From NCBI RefSeq assembly GCF_017498545.1, contig NZ_CP071793.1, positions 5,667,001-5,731,000 on the forward strand: DNA of 64,000 nt, read 5' to 3'. The DNA comes from Sulfidibacter corallicola (GTDB lineage: Bacteria > Acidobacteriota > Holophagae > Acanthopleuribacterales > Acanthopleuribacteraceae). The position numbers and the translations under genes are program-made. Positions 1 to 7,970 of this stretch are shown in pieces (position 1 is the stretch's first letter; every line of letters begins with the position of its first letter). Below the pieces are notes generated by a model. That model was not told where the DNA came from and did not search any database. It was given only the letters and a program-made list of their open reading frames with translations.

Positions 1-1454
1 TCTAAATACGAAATAGGCAGTAATTGCAACCTCAATTTCGCCCCTGGTCGTTTCCAGTTGACCGCCAGGCCATTCTTAGAGTTTTTTCGCTTGAGTTCGT
101 ATCCAATTCCAAGATTTAAAGAAAACAAATTGAAATAACTCCGTGGCCCAACTCCAATAAAAGGCTCGAACAATACTTTATTAAGGGTGTTTTCGACGGA
201 GATTGAATCTTTGTGAAAATCCAAGGCTTTGCTTTTGGGATAAGGTTCTATAAAAACGACGCGGCGAACTCCGGAGGAAATGATGTGTTTTGCACAATTA
301 TGACACGGGAAAGTAGTGCAGAAAATTTCTGCATCCTGAGTGCTAATTCCCATCCGGCTGCAGGTTAGTAATGCTTCCATTTCGGCATGAACAACTCGGC
401 CATATTCAGTTATATCCATAACGGAACTTTGCTTTAGTGCTTTTTTTATCTTTTTTCGCGATTTTTTAGGAGCATCATTGACGATTTTATCAATAATCTT
501 TCTCTTCTCTGTGGTATTTGTGTCATACCCAAGGCGGTAGTCTCTACCGCCTTCAGAGTCGCAAAAAATTCGCTCTTGCTCGTTGTAAGATGGCCAATAG
601 AGACCTCCATCAGCCTTTGGCACATCATTTGCTCCTGTTGCTATTATGTTCGTTCCTTTGGTTAGAACTGCCCCCACCTGCCTCGACAAGTCGGCTGAGC
701 GTAATGCCGAAGAAAAGGCCAAAAACATGGAGTACTCATCAAATGTTGGTGTCACAAATGGATTTCCAAAAATCAGATCGAGTATCCGGGATATTTGTGC
801 CTCTAAATAATTTAAATTGGAGTTAAAAGAAATAAAAAAATCTGAGAGATGAAATGCAGCTCTAACCTGTTGACCATGTTTTTTTGACTCAGCTTCGTCG
901 CGACGGATCAATTTTTCAGCCTGGTCTTCATGCATCCCTTTGCGAATCAGGCGTTGAATACGGTCTGTTTCGCAAGAATATACCCCAAAAATAAATACGC
1001 CAGGGTGGTAAATATTTCTAAGTCGCTCTATTTCATAATGGTGTTTGAGAGAGTTTATTATTGTCGCAGTTCGTTTTTTGGGAGTGACTCCGTTGTCATC
1101 TTCCGAGGATTCTCGAGTATCGTAGATTCGTGCCGCTGCAGCTAGTGCTAAAATCGAGTTGTCGCCAGATTTTTCTCTTAATTTATTCCCTTCATTCATT
1201 AACGCATTGGCTCGCTCGAAGGCCCCATCTGGAATCTTTGCGTCAGTCAAAGTCTCTATAATTTGATTTGAGACTTTGATCGTCTCAACTTGATACTGAA
1301 ACACTTTCAAAAAACCTTTTATTAAATCACAGACTAAATCCAGAGGAGTACCAATCGCGCCAACGAGCCCAATTATCAACTCAGAATCAGAATACTGAGG
1401 TTCTTTCTTTGATTTTTTTGATGTACTTCTACCGCCATTTTGGTTTTTGCTCAT
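1..1454 (-). CDS. anti-phage dCTP/dCMP deaminase, AvcD-type (3' end cut by window edge)
   Basis: An open frame of 484 codons runs from ATG at 1454 off the left edge with no stop. Residues 26-40 carry a P-loop-like motif (LIIGLVGAIGT) typical of the N-terminal nucleoside-kinase-like domain of AvcD/DCD proteins. The C-terminal part is a cytidine/deoxycytidylate deaminase fold with the zinc ligand and general base in HAE (H356, E358) and PCHNC (C384, C387). The family is known to deplete dC nucleotides during phage infection. The gene is AT-rich compared with the tail operon next to it and is divergent from it. In Vibrio a short inhibitory RNA (avcI) lies just upstream of avcD; the 309-bp divergent spacer could hold one, but I cannot show it. 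A housekeeping dCMP deaminase is much shorter and lacks the N-terminal domain, so the defence assignment is favoured. Confidence 0.85.
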   Translation of the reverse strand, partial: MSKNQNGGRSTSKKSKKEPQYSDSELIIGLVGAIGTPLDLVCDLIKGFLKVFQYQVETIKVSNQIIETLTDAKIPDGAFERANALMNEGNKLREKSGDNSILALAAAARIYDTRESSEDDNGVTPKKRTATIINSLKHHYEIERLRNIYHPGVFIFGVYSCETDRIQRLIRKGMHEDQAEKLIRRDEAESKKHGQQVRAAFHLSDFFISFNSNLNYLEAQISRILDLIFGNPFVTPTFDEYSMFLAFSSALRSADLSRQVGAVLTKGTNIIATGANDVPKADGGLYWPSYNEQERIFCDSEGGRDYRLGYDTNTTEKRKIIDKIVNDAPKKSRKKIKKALKQSSVMDITEYGRVVHAEMEALLTCSRMGISTQDAEIFCTTFPCHNCAKHIISSGVRRVVFIEPYPKSKALDFHKDSISVENTLNKVLFEPFIGVGPRSYFNLFSLNLGIGYELKRKNSKNGLAVNWKRPGAKLRLQLLPISYL

Positions 1455-1763
1455 TAATTACCTGCAAAAAGGTGAAGAAATTCAGATTTTTTATCACTTT
1501 GAAGTCTTAGTTAGAATACACGTTACTTTGCCCAAATGTCAATCACAACAACAATTCAGCCCGCACGCAATTGAGCTGTTCATATGAATTTCATCGAAAC
1601 CGAAAGCCGGGATATAGGTCTTGTGAAAAGGCTTCCGTGTTTTCCGCAAAGAACTAGATGTCTCTGTGCGCACTTGTCTGGGATCGTGGATTCTTGTGAG
1701 CCGAAAACCATTTTCTTCCTGTAGTTAGTCCCCAACACGCCATTTCGGCCAGAGTTGGGGACC
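1455..1763. other. divergent intergenic spacer
   Basis: The spacer separates the minus-strand deaminase gene from the plus-strand tail operon, so both promoters must lie here. The only clear structure is the 18-bp motif plus hairpin at its right end, listed separately. No convincing ORF is seen. Confidence 0.6.
1719..1761 (+). promoter_or_regulatory. 18-bp repeated leader motif with hairpin, copy 1
   Basis: CTGTAGTTAGTCCCCAAC at 1719-1736 recurs identically at 7911-7928. Here its 3' part TCCCCAAC (1729-1736) pairs with GTTGGGGA (1754-1761), giving an 8-bp stem directly in front of the ATG at 1764. The stem would bury the GGGG that serves as ribosome binding site. Both copies sit at the head of a tail-gene transcription unit, which suggests a shared control element. 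This is inference from position and identity only. Confidence 0.6.
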
Positions 1764-3047
1764 ATGACCATCGATCCGTTCAAACCGACCTTCCTCATCC
1801 AAATCGAGGGCGAGACCCTTGCCGAGGACATTACCCAGGAGATCACGTCTTTTACCTTCGAGGACAACGAGAAGGGACTGGACGTACTCACCCTGACGGT
1901 GACGAATCGGAACCATCAGTTCGTCGACCACCCGTTATTCCAGGAAGGCAACGAGATCGTGGCCCGCTGGGGCTACGTCGACAACCTGTCACCGCGCAAA
2001 AAGGCGGTGATCAAGGATGTCGATTATGAGTTCCCCGAAAACGGCGATCCGCGAATCCGCCTGAAAGCCTTCGACAAAGGGTTCAAGCTTTCTGGCAAAG
2101 AGAACCAGAAGGTGTGGCAAAAGCCCGCGCCGGGGATCTTGTATTCGGAGATCGCGGAGCACATTGCGAGGGCCAATGGCTTATCACCGGTTATCGAGCC
2201 GACCCTGACGCCGCACCTTCGCGTGGTGCAAAGCAACCAGTCTGACGCCCACTTCCTTCAAGAGCTGGCCAAAAAGGCCAGGGCCCAAGATGGTGATGGT
2301 GCGGCCGGCTATGTCTTCTTCATTCAAGATGACACGCTCCACTTCCACCCGCGCCGACTGGAGCAGGCTCCCGCCATGGTTCTGGAGTACTTCACCAGCC
2401 GCCAGGGCTTGCTCCGATCCGTCCGGGTGGATGCTCGATCCCAGGGCGCAAAGGGTGCGGGCACCGAGACCACTACGATCGGGCTCGATCCCAGGAAGAA
2501 AGAACCGGTCGTTTACAAGGCCAATAACGACACCACGCCGGAACGCACATCCCTCGGCAAGCGAACCTATCTCGTCGACGCCAACACCGGCGAGGGCGGG
2601 TTCAAAGAGCAGGAGACCGGACACGTGGTGCCGACCTTCGAATCTGCCGAAGCGCTTCATGAAAAACCGACCCACGAGCCTTCCCAGGACGCGGCCGAGA
2701 GCCAGTTCAAGGAAACCGAACTTCGCCAAGTCGAGGCCACGGCCCAAACCATTGGGATTCCGCAACTGACCGCCAAGGCCAATGTCGAACTTCGTGGCCT
2801 CGGCCAAAAGCTGAGCGGAATCTATTACGTGACCTCGATCCGCCACCAAATCGGAGAAAGCGGGTACACCTGCGACCTCCGACTTCGCAGGAATGCGCTG
2901 GGCGCCGGTGCCGGGGACAAGTCTGAAAAATCCAAGGGTATCCCCAACGAGCAGGCCGGCCCGGCAACGCCCCAGGAGAAACCGCCAGCCATGGTGACGG
3001 TGGACGCGGACACCGGCGACATCATCGAGGATCCGAGGGAGGGGTGA
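1764..3047 (+). CDS. phage late control D / baseplate hub protein
   Basis: This 427-aa protein resembles the gpD/gp27-like hub that joins the tube to the spike in contractile tails. The first ~330 residues have the usual beta-rich hub layout, with an early 'QEITSFTFEDNEKGLD' segment, a 'LARWGYVDN'-like strand and a final 'GLGQKLSGIYYVTSIRHQIG' block that recurs in gpD relatives. The tail after residue ~365 is low-complexity, Pro/Lys/Glu-rich. ATG 1764 is preferred over TTG 1755 because GGGG lies just upstream. It heads the operon and overlaps the next gene by TGATG. Confidence 0.8.
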   Translation: MTIDPFKPTFLIQIEGETLAEDITQEITSFTFEDNEKGLDVLTLTVTNRNHQFVDHPLFQEGNEIVARWGYVDNLSPRKKAVIKDVDYEFPENGDPRIRLKAFDKGFKLSGKENQKVWQKPAPGILYSEIAEHIARANGLSPVIEPTLTPHLRVVQSNQSDAHFLQELAKKARAQDGDGAAGYVFFIQDDTLHFHPRRLEQAPAMVLEYFTSRQGLLRSVRVDARSQGAKGAGTETTTIGLDPRKKEPVVYKANNDTTPERTSLGKRTYLVDANTGEGGFKEQETGHVVPTFESAEALHEKPTHEPSQDAAESQFKETELRQVEATAQTIGIPQLTAKANVELRGLGQKLSGIYYVTSIRHQIGESGYTCDLRLRRNALGAGAGDKSEKSKGIPNEQAGPATPQEKPPAMVTVDADTGDIIEDPREG

Positions 3048-3529
3048 TGATCGCGCCTTTCTTTTTCCTTATTGCAACGGCCGTCAGCAGAGTTTGGCCG
3101 TCCCCTGGACCTGGCGATCGTGCCCATGTCACATGGCTGACAGCCGACTTGGAACCATCCCGGTTCGCCTGCCGTCATTGCGGCGACGTGGTGATCGATC
3201 GCCGACTTCTGGACGCCCTTTTAGCGCTCCAAGGGAAGGTAGGCCGCCCCTTGGTGATTCTCAGCGGGTATCGCTGCCCGCCGCACAACCGGGACATCGG
3301 CGGGGAGCTGAGAAGCTACCACACCAAGGGTCAAGCGGCCGACATTCGCGCACCCGGCGTTCCGATCATGGCCCTATTCCAGGCCGCATTGGAGATCCCC
3401 GCCTTTCGCGGCGGCGGGATCGGCCTTTACCTCAATCGCAAGTTCCTCCACCTAGACATTCGCCCGCAGCGCTTTCGGTGGATTGTCCCACCACGGAACG
3501 CGCTGCCCAACAAAACCCATAGCCATTAG
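3047..3529 (+). CDS. M15A-family peptidase (D-Ala-D-Ala carboxypeptidase-like), possible endolysin
   Basis: A 160-aa protein with the zinc-peptidase motifs of the M15A family: SGYRCPPHN (73-81), SYHTKGQAAD (90-99, His and Asp ligands) and FLHLD (133-137). A hydrophobic N terminus (about residues 3-14) could act as a signal-arrest or export segment. In phage and tail clusters such enzymes cut peptidoglycan, either as tail-associated lysins or as endolysins. The start is ATG 3047, which overlaps the hub stop codon and sits behind GAGGGAGGGG. The small membrane protein gene that follows suggests a lysis pair. Confidence 0.85.
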   Translation: MIAPFFFLIATAVSRVWPSPGPGDRAHVTWLTADLEPSRFACRHCGDVVIDRRLLDALLALQGKVGRPLVILSGYRCPPHNRDIGGELRSYHTKGQAADIRAPGVPIMALFQAALEIPAFRGGGIGLYLNRKFLHLDIRPQRFRWIVPPRNALPNKTHSH

Positions 3530-3537
3530 GAGAGTTC

Positions 3538-3852
3538 ATGAACGTTCTCGATTTCCTCCAGGAGTATCAGGCCGCCCTGATTTCTTTGGCCGTTGCCGTG
3601 ATCGGCGCGGTGAAACTGACCTCATGGGGCCGGGCCAGGGCCGAAGTCCTCGACACCCTCGTGACCATCATCGAATCGTTGGGCCTGAAAGAGGCCAAGG
3701 CCGTCATGGCCGTCCAGGAGCGCCGCCTGTCTCAAGGTGCTCAAGATGCACTTGCCCACGCCGTGAGCAAGGCGGATCCCAAGAAAAAGCCCAAACCACT
3801 GGGGCAGCGCCTCCTTGGTGAAGCGCTGCGGGGCATCATCCCCAAACGGTAA
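3538..3852 (+). CDS. small membrane protein, holin-like
   Basis: This 104-aa protein has one hydrophobic helix near residues 12-27, then a charged amphipathic stretch and a basic C terminus. Size, topology and position just after the M15 peptidase resemble small holins, but there is no family-defining motif, so the role is inferred. AGGAGAG lies 5-6 bases before the ATG. Confidence 0.5.
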   Translation: MNVLDFLQEYQAALISLAVAVIGAVKLTSWGRARAEVLDTLVTIIESLGLKEAKAVMAVQERRLSQGAQDALAHAVSKADPKKKPKPLGQRLLGEALRGIIPKR

Positions 3853-3860
3853 CCCACTCA

Positions 3861-3889
3861 GCGCGGTCTTTCGGGGCCGCGCCATTTTC
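3861..3889 (+). terminator. intra-operon hairpin, weak terminator or attenuator
   Basis: GCGCGG (3861-3866) pairs with CCGCGC (3877-3882) and is followed by CATTTT. It lies between the holin-like gene and the spike gene, where partial termination could set subunit ratios. Confidence 0.4.
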
Positions 3890-3901
3890 GAGGTTTCTTG
3901 A

Positions 3902-4885
3902 ATGATTGCGACGGAAGACAAGCAACATGTCGAACGCTACCGAGACCGATGGTTCGGCAAGTACCGAGCGATCGCTCGCGACAACAACGATCCCGAACGG
4001 CTCGGCCGCTTGCGGTTGGAAATACCCGCGGTGCTCGGGACCGGCCGAGAGAATTGGAGCGACTGGGCCTCACCCTGCTTCGCTTATGGCGGGCTTGACG
4101 ATGTCGGTACGTTCCTAGTGCCCGAGGAAGGGGCGAGCGTCTGGGCCGAATTCGAGGGCGGGCAGGTCCAATACCCGATATGGACGGGCGTCTGGTTGGC
4201 GAAGAGCAACCCCGGCGAACAGCCCGAGGAAGCTACACGGCTCTGCAGCCATCCGACTTGCTTCGACTGCGAGGACAAGTTGGAGCATGCCCCGCATCCG
4301 TTCGACGGGCCGGAGCACCGGAAGTACCACGGGCACCCGCCCTATTACTGCCCGCGCCGGAAGGTGCTCATCAAAACCGAAACCGGCCACACCATCGTGA
4401 TGGATGACCGCGACCAGGAAGAGTTCCTGAAAATCATCGATCGCGCGGGTCAGATGCTCCACATGGCGTCACCCGTGAAGCGGACTGTTCAAACGGGAAA
4501 CGCTCGACCGCGCCAAACGAGGGAAGCGGAACGTGGAGACCAGCTCGACCTTCGATCAGACATCCACGACCAGACTGCCAGAATTCAGATCACCGACTTG
4601 TCGGGCCAGCACCTGCTATTGGAAGCCCGCCAAGACAAGGAGAAGATCCACCTCGAATCGCGCGACCGGGAGCGGACGAGGTGGCAGAAGGTTCTGCTGG
4701 ACACCACGTCCGGCAAGGAGAAGGTCCATATCTGGGGGCTCAACGGAGCGCAGGAGGTGCTCATCGACTCGACTGCGGGCCGGGAGAAGATCCAGCTTCG
4801 CGACAAGGCCGGTTCCACCGTGATCATGGACGGCGTCACCGGGAACATCGTGGTTCGTGCCACAAAGAAAGTTCTGATCGGGTAG
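3902..4885 (+). CDS. gp5-like baseplate spike (gpV/VgrG-like OB-fold plus beta-helix)
   Basis: This 327-aa protein opens with an OB-fold typical of gpV/gp5 spikes (about residues 15-105, including 'GRLRLEIPAVLG' and 'VWAEFEGGQVQYPIWTGVW'). The C-terminal third has short repeated strands (IQITDLSGQHLLLEA, KVLLDTTSGKEKVHI, EVLIDSTAGREKIQL, STVIMDGVTGNIVV), as expected for a trimeric beta-helix needle. Between them is a Cys/His cluster (about 117-160: CSHPTCFDC, HGHPPYYC) that could bind a metal. That insert is not usual for gp5 and is noted as odd. The protein would dock on the hub above and carry the PAAR tip below. Confidence 0.8.
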   Translation: MIATEDKQHVERYRDRWFGKYRAIARDNNDPERLGRLRLEIPAVLGTGRENWSDWASPCFAYGGLDDVGTFLVPEEGASVWAEFEGGQVQYPIWTGVWLAKSNPGEQPEEATRLCSHPTCFDCEDKLEHAPHPFDGPEHRKYHGHPPYYCPRRKVLIKTETGHTIVMDDRDQEEFLKIIDRAGQMLHMASPVKRTVQTGNARPRQTREAERGDQLDLRSDIHDQTARIQITDLSGQHLLLEARQDKEKIHLESRDRERTRWQKVLLDTTSGKEKVHIWGLNGAQEVLIDSTAGREKIQLRDKAGSTVIMDGVTGNIVVRATKKVLIG

Positions 4886-4896
4886 GAAGGCTATCG

Positions 4897-5658
4897 ATGC
4901 AACCAAAAGTGTCGGTCGTCATGACCGTCTTCAACCGCCAGGACTACCTCGGCCAGGCCGTGCAGAGCGTTTTGGCTCAGACCTTCCCCGATTTCGAGCT
5001 GATCATCGTGGACGACGGCTCCACCGACGCGTCGCCGCTGATCGCCCAGCGATTCGCCCTTCGGGATTCTCGCATTCAGTTCGAGGCCCGGCCTCATCGC
5101 GGTCGCATCCCTGCTTTGGCTGATGCCATGGAGCTGGCTACGGGTGATTATGTCGGCTGGGTCGACAGCGACGATCTCTTGGAGCCCGAAGCCCTGGCCG
5201 AAACGGTGCGATTCCTCGAGCGGCACCATCATGTGGGCCTCGTGTACACCGACTACCTCGACATCGACGATGAGGGCCACGTCCTCGGCATCGGCAGTCG
5301 GTGCCGCGTGCCTTTTTCCCACCACGGTTTGCTGCGGACCTTCATGACCTTTCATTTCAGGCTCTTTCGGCGATCGCTGTTCGACCAGATCGGCGGTCTG
5401 ACCGACGCCGTGCCCATGGCCGAGGATTACGACTTCTGCTTGCGGGCCTCGGAAGTCGCTCGATTCGGCCGGATCCGAAAACCGCTTTACCGGTACCGGA
5501 AACATGCGAATCGGGTGACGGATACCCATCGCCTCGCCCAAATCCACGGTGCCAAAGAAGCGATCCGGCGTGCGCTGGCGCGTCGCGGCCTCGACGCTCA
5601 ATGGAACCTTCACCTGGAACTCAGAGGCCAATTCGAATTGAGGAGGAAATCGAGTTGA
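4897..5658 (+). CDS. family 2 glycosyltransferase inside the tail operon
   Basis: A 253-aa GT-A enzyme. It starts PKVSVVMTVFNRQDYLGQAV, followed by IIVDDGSTD (nucleotide-sugar binding), VDSDD (DXD-like metal site) and MAEDYDFCLR (ED catalytic region), all classic GT2 features. There is no membrane segment, so it should work in the cytoplasm. ATG 4897 is preceded by GGAAGG; upstream in-frame codons lie inside the spike gene and are rejected. The stop overlaps the TTG start of the next gene. Location between the spike and the PAAR tip suggests that it modifies a tail component, for example the downstream fibres; this is inference. Confidence 0.85.
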   Translation: MQPKVSVVMTVFNRQDYLGQAVQSVLAQTFPDFELIIVDDGSTDASPLIAQRFALRDSRIQFEARPHRGRIPALADAMELATGDYVGWVDSDDLLEPEALAETVRFLERHHHVGLVYTDYLDIDDEGHVLGIGSRCRVPFSHHGLLRTFMTFHFRLFRRSLFDQIGGLTDAVPMAEDYDFCLRASEVARFGRIRKPLYRYRKHANRVTDTHRLAQIHGAKEAIRRALARRGLDAQWNLHLELRGQFELRRKSS

Positions 5659-6020
5659 CACACCCCACTTCTCCACCATCGGAAGCCTTTTTCTCTCGTG
5701 TCTTTGGCGAGTGGCGTGCCGAGTTTCGCGCCATACTCGAAGGCCACAAACAGGACATCCAGGCCCGCCTAGAAAAAATCGAGCTCAGCCTGGAAAAGAA
5801 GAGCGACAAGGAACACGTCACCCTGCTCGTTACGGGCCTCCAAGAGGACCTGCGGCGGCACGCTCAGGACATCAATCACATTCAAAACGAGCTCACCCAG
5901 AAGTTGAACACCGAAGCGTTGTGGAAACTCATCGGCTTGGTGTTGACGGTGGGCAGCGCGTTCGGGGGACTGATCGGCTTCGTGGTCAGCATGCTCCTGC
6001 GGAGTCGCGGTCATGGGTAA
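5655..6020 (+). CDS. coiled-coil protein with C-terminal membrane helix (XhlA/holin-like)
   Basis: This 121-aa protein starts at TTG 5655, chosen because AGGAGG at 5641-5646 is at ideal distance and the codon overlaps the preceding TGA. Residues ~15-85 are heptad-like and highly charged, and ~91-113 form a glycine-rich hydrophobic helix. The layout matches XhlA-type hemolysin-enhancing/holin-associated proteins and some tail-anchoring proteins. It is the second candidate membrane-lysis protein in the cluster. Function is inferred from topology. Confidence 0.55.
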   Translation: MTHPTSPPSEAFFSRVFGEWRAEFRAILEGHKQDIQARLEKIELSLEKKSDKEHVTLLVTGLQEDLRRHAQDINHIQNELTQKLNTEALWKLIGLVLTVGSAFGGLIGFVVSMLLRSRGHG

Positions 6021-6276
6021 ACCCGTGGCCCGGCTGGGCGACACCACCAATCACGGAGGCGCCATTGTCACGGGATCGACCGGCACCATCGTCAACGGAA
6101 AACCGGTGGCCCGGATGGGTGATCTGCACGCATGCCCTCGAAAGGGTCATGGCCTCACCCGAATCGTTTCGGGCAGTTCGATGACCCTGACGGAAGGAAA
6201 ACCAACCGCTCGCATGGGCGACACCACGGGATGCGGTGCAGTTATCGTGACCGCCAGCCCCGACACCACGGGATAA
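6013..6276 (+). CDS. PAAR-domain spike tip protein
   Basis: An 87-aa protein made entirely of PAAR repeats: GKPVARLGDTTNHGG, GKPVARMGDLHACP and GKPTARMGDTTGCG. His and Cys residues sit in the positions that bind the single metal at the cone tip. PAAR proteins cap the spike of contractile injection systems and some phages. It overlaps the previous gene by 8 bases, and no effector domain is attached. Confidence 0.93.
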   Translation: MGKPVARLGDTTNHGGAIVTGSTGTIVNGKPVARMGDLHACPRKGHGLTRIVSGSSMTLTEGKPTARMGDTTGCGAVIVTASPDTTG

Positions 6277-6288
6277 GGGAGATGCTAA

Positions 6289-6615
6289 ATGCCAGAAAAC
6301 AACGTACCTCGTTATTGGGACATCGAGCCCAAACACATCCGACAGTCGTTCCACGCCGAGGGCGTGTGCGTGCCGATCACGGTGCGCGGCGCGCCGAGAG
6401 GTTCCCTCGTGGTCCAAAGCCTGGATAGCAGCGTCGCCACGGTGGAGGGCGGTTGGATTCGCTTGGGCCAACAAGTGGGTGCCACCATGATTCTGGTTTC
6501 CGATTCGGCGGCGGGCGACAGCATGCGTTACATCCAAGTCGAAGTGTTTGATCCGGGTTCGGGTGGCACCGATCCTTACGGCGGGGGCGATATCCCGCCG
6601 GATTGGGGGATTTGA
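6289..6615 (+). CDS. small Ig-like (BIG2-type) structural protein
   Basis: This 108-aa protein has a beta-sandwich pattern; 'SLDSSVATVEGGWIRLGQQVGATMILV' resembles bacterial Ig-like group 2 domains. The C terminus is Gly/Pro/Asp-rich. It probably decorates the tail or connects fibres. A good GGGAGA site precedes the ATG. I do not recognise a specific family. Confidence 0.5.
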   Translation: MPENNVPRYWDIEPKHIRQSFHAEGVCVPITVRGAPRGSLVVQSLDSSVATVEGGWIRLGQQVGATMILVSDSAAGDSMRYIQVEVFDPGSGGTDPYGGGDIPPDWGI

Positions 6616-6616
6616 G

Positions 6617-7417
6617 ATGGGATCTGCCACGTTTTCACCCGGCTCGGGCGCAATCTACGACATAACCACGACCTCACCCGTGGCCCATGTGCTACACCTG
6701 AGCCACGCGGCCTCAGAAGCCATGCGCCAGGAAGCCGAATCTGCCCTCGAAGCCCACCAGCAGGCGGCGGCCGAGTACAGCCAGCAACTGGACCAACCGG
6801 ACTTTCACCCGTTCGTGTCATTGCCCGCAGGCACCCTGCAGCGTGATTTGTCGAACGGCCAGCGGCTCTTCGTCCTGCCGGACGGCACCTTTTTGGGAAC
6901 GACCGACCAGGAACACTTCGTGTTCGTGGACTCCGCCGGCGTTCCGTACCAGATACCGGAGCACGACGGCAAGGTCACCCTTCCCGATAGCCGCGTCTTC
7001 GAATTGGTCCCCGAAGCGCGGGCAACGCATGCGACAGATTGGATCCAAGGCCTGCCGGCAGGTGTTCATCCGGTCCAAGTTGCCGACGGGCGGTTCCGTA
7101 TCGTTTTCGCTACGGGTCTTCGGCTGGATGTCTCCATCCCGGATCGTCGGGTTGTCCTTCTCAATCCGACGGCAACCGTGATCGAGTTGGGTAAGAAGAT
7201 CCAGGCCATTGGCGAGGAAATCCAAGTCAACCTGGTGGACAACGGCGGGCGTGGGTTCTCGGCCCTGGAATCCCAGCATCGTGGATTCATCGATCAGTCC
7301 GGCGACATCCTGTTGAGCTTGGTCAGCGGCGAAGACTTAGCGATCACCTTCCCGACACAAGACCAAAACGGAGAGGAGAATCCTCATCGCTACTACCAAT
7401 GTGGGGGCCCGGTATGA
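6617..7417 (+). CDS. tail-cluster structural protein of unknown family
   Basis: A 266-aa protein starting at ATG 6617, right after the previous stop. Residues ~25-60 are helical and the rest is beta-rich with short repeats of 'LPDGTFLGTTDQEHFVFVDSAG' type. No catalytic motif is seen. Tight spacing (one base behind, ATGA overlap ahead) ties it to baseplate assembly. I do not recognise it. Confidence 0.5.
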   Translation: MGSATFSPGSGAIYDITTTSPVAHVLHLSHAASEAMRQEAESALEAHQQAAAEYSQQLDQPDFHPFVSLPAGTLQRDLSNGQRLFVLPDGTFLGTTDQEHFVFVDSAGVPYQIPEHDGKVTLPDSRVFELVPEARATHATDWIQGLPAGVHPVQVADGRFRIVFATGLRLDVSIPDRRVVLLNPTATVIELGKKIQAIGEEIQVNLVDNGGRGFSALESQHRGFIDQSGDILLSLVSGEDLAITFPTQDQNGEENPHRYYQCGGPV

Positions 7418-7848
7418 CGTCGTTCGATTTCCTCGGCAAGGGCATCAAGTTCCCATTCCGTTTCGATCGGAAAACCGGTGGCGTGGCCACATCGGAGGTC
7501 ACCTCTCAAGACCATGCCCGCATCCGTGAGAGCATCGTCCAGATCCTGGGCACCCGAGTTGGCGAACGGTTCATGCGGCCCGACTTCGGCTCGCGTTTGC
7601 ACGAGCTGGTTTTTGAGCCCAATGATTCGGTGCTCAAGGGTTTGATCCGCCACTATGTAATAGATGCAATTCGAAAGTGGGAAAAGCGTGTGGTGATCAC
7701 CGAAGTGACGTTTGAAGACGGACCCGAACAGGTGGACGCCAATGTCTTACAAGTACGCATCCACTATCGGCTGATCCAGTCCCCCGTGACGGGGAACTTG
7801 GTTTTTCCGTTCCATCGTGAAGGTCGAACCGAACAGCCGAACGGCTAA
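7414..7848 (+). CDS. GPW/gp25-like baseplate wedge protein
   Basis: This 144-aa protein shows the gp25/gpW signature: 'IRESIVQILGTRVGERFMRPDFGSRLHELVFEPND' near residues 37-72, followed by 'LKGLIRHYVIDAIRKWEKRVVITEV'. The EPR-like core and the position just before the J protein are diagnostic. Gp25-family proteins start sheath assembly at the baseplate, so the machine is or was contractile. The ATG overlaps the preceding TGA. Confidence 0.9.
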   Translation: MTSFDFLGKGIKFPFRFDRKTGGVATSEVTSQDHARIRESIVQILGTRVGERFMRPDFGSRLHELVFEPNDSVLKGLIRHYVIDAIRKWEKRVVITEVTFEDGPEQVDANVLQVRIHYRLIQSPVTGNLVFPFHREGRTEQPNG

Positions 7849-7970
7849 TGAAGGCCTCCCAGCCAGACGTGACCTTTTCAAATTTTTGTGGCCCGGCTTC
7901 CCTCCCAAATCTGTAGTTAGTCCCCAACCGAGCAAAGAACTCGGGGTCGAACTCAAGGAGGGAAGCCGCC
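7849..7970 (+). promoter_or_regulatory. 18-bp repeated leader motif with hairpin, copy 2
   Basis: The gap between the gp25-like and J genes holds the second exact copy of CTGTAGTTAGTCCCCAAC (7911-7928). It is followed by a hairpin of CCGAG and CTCGG with a 7-nt loop, then GGAGGG before ATG 7971. A copy of the operon-head element inside the cluster suggests a second promoter or translational control for the J-to-fibre half. Confidence 0.55.
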
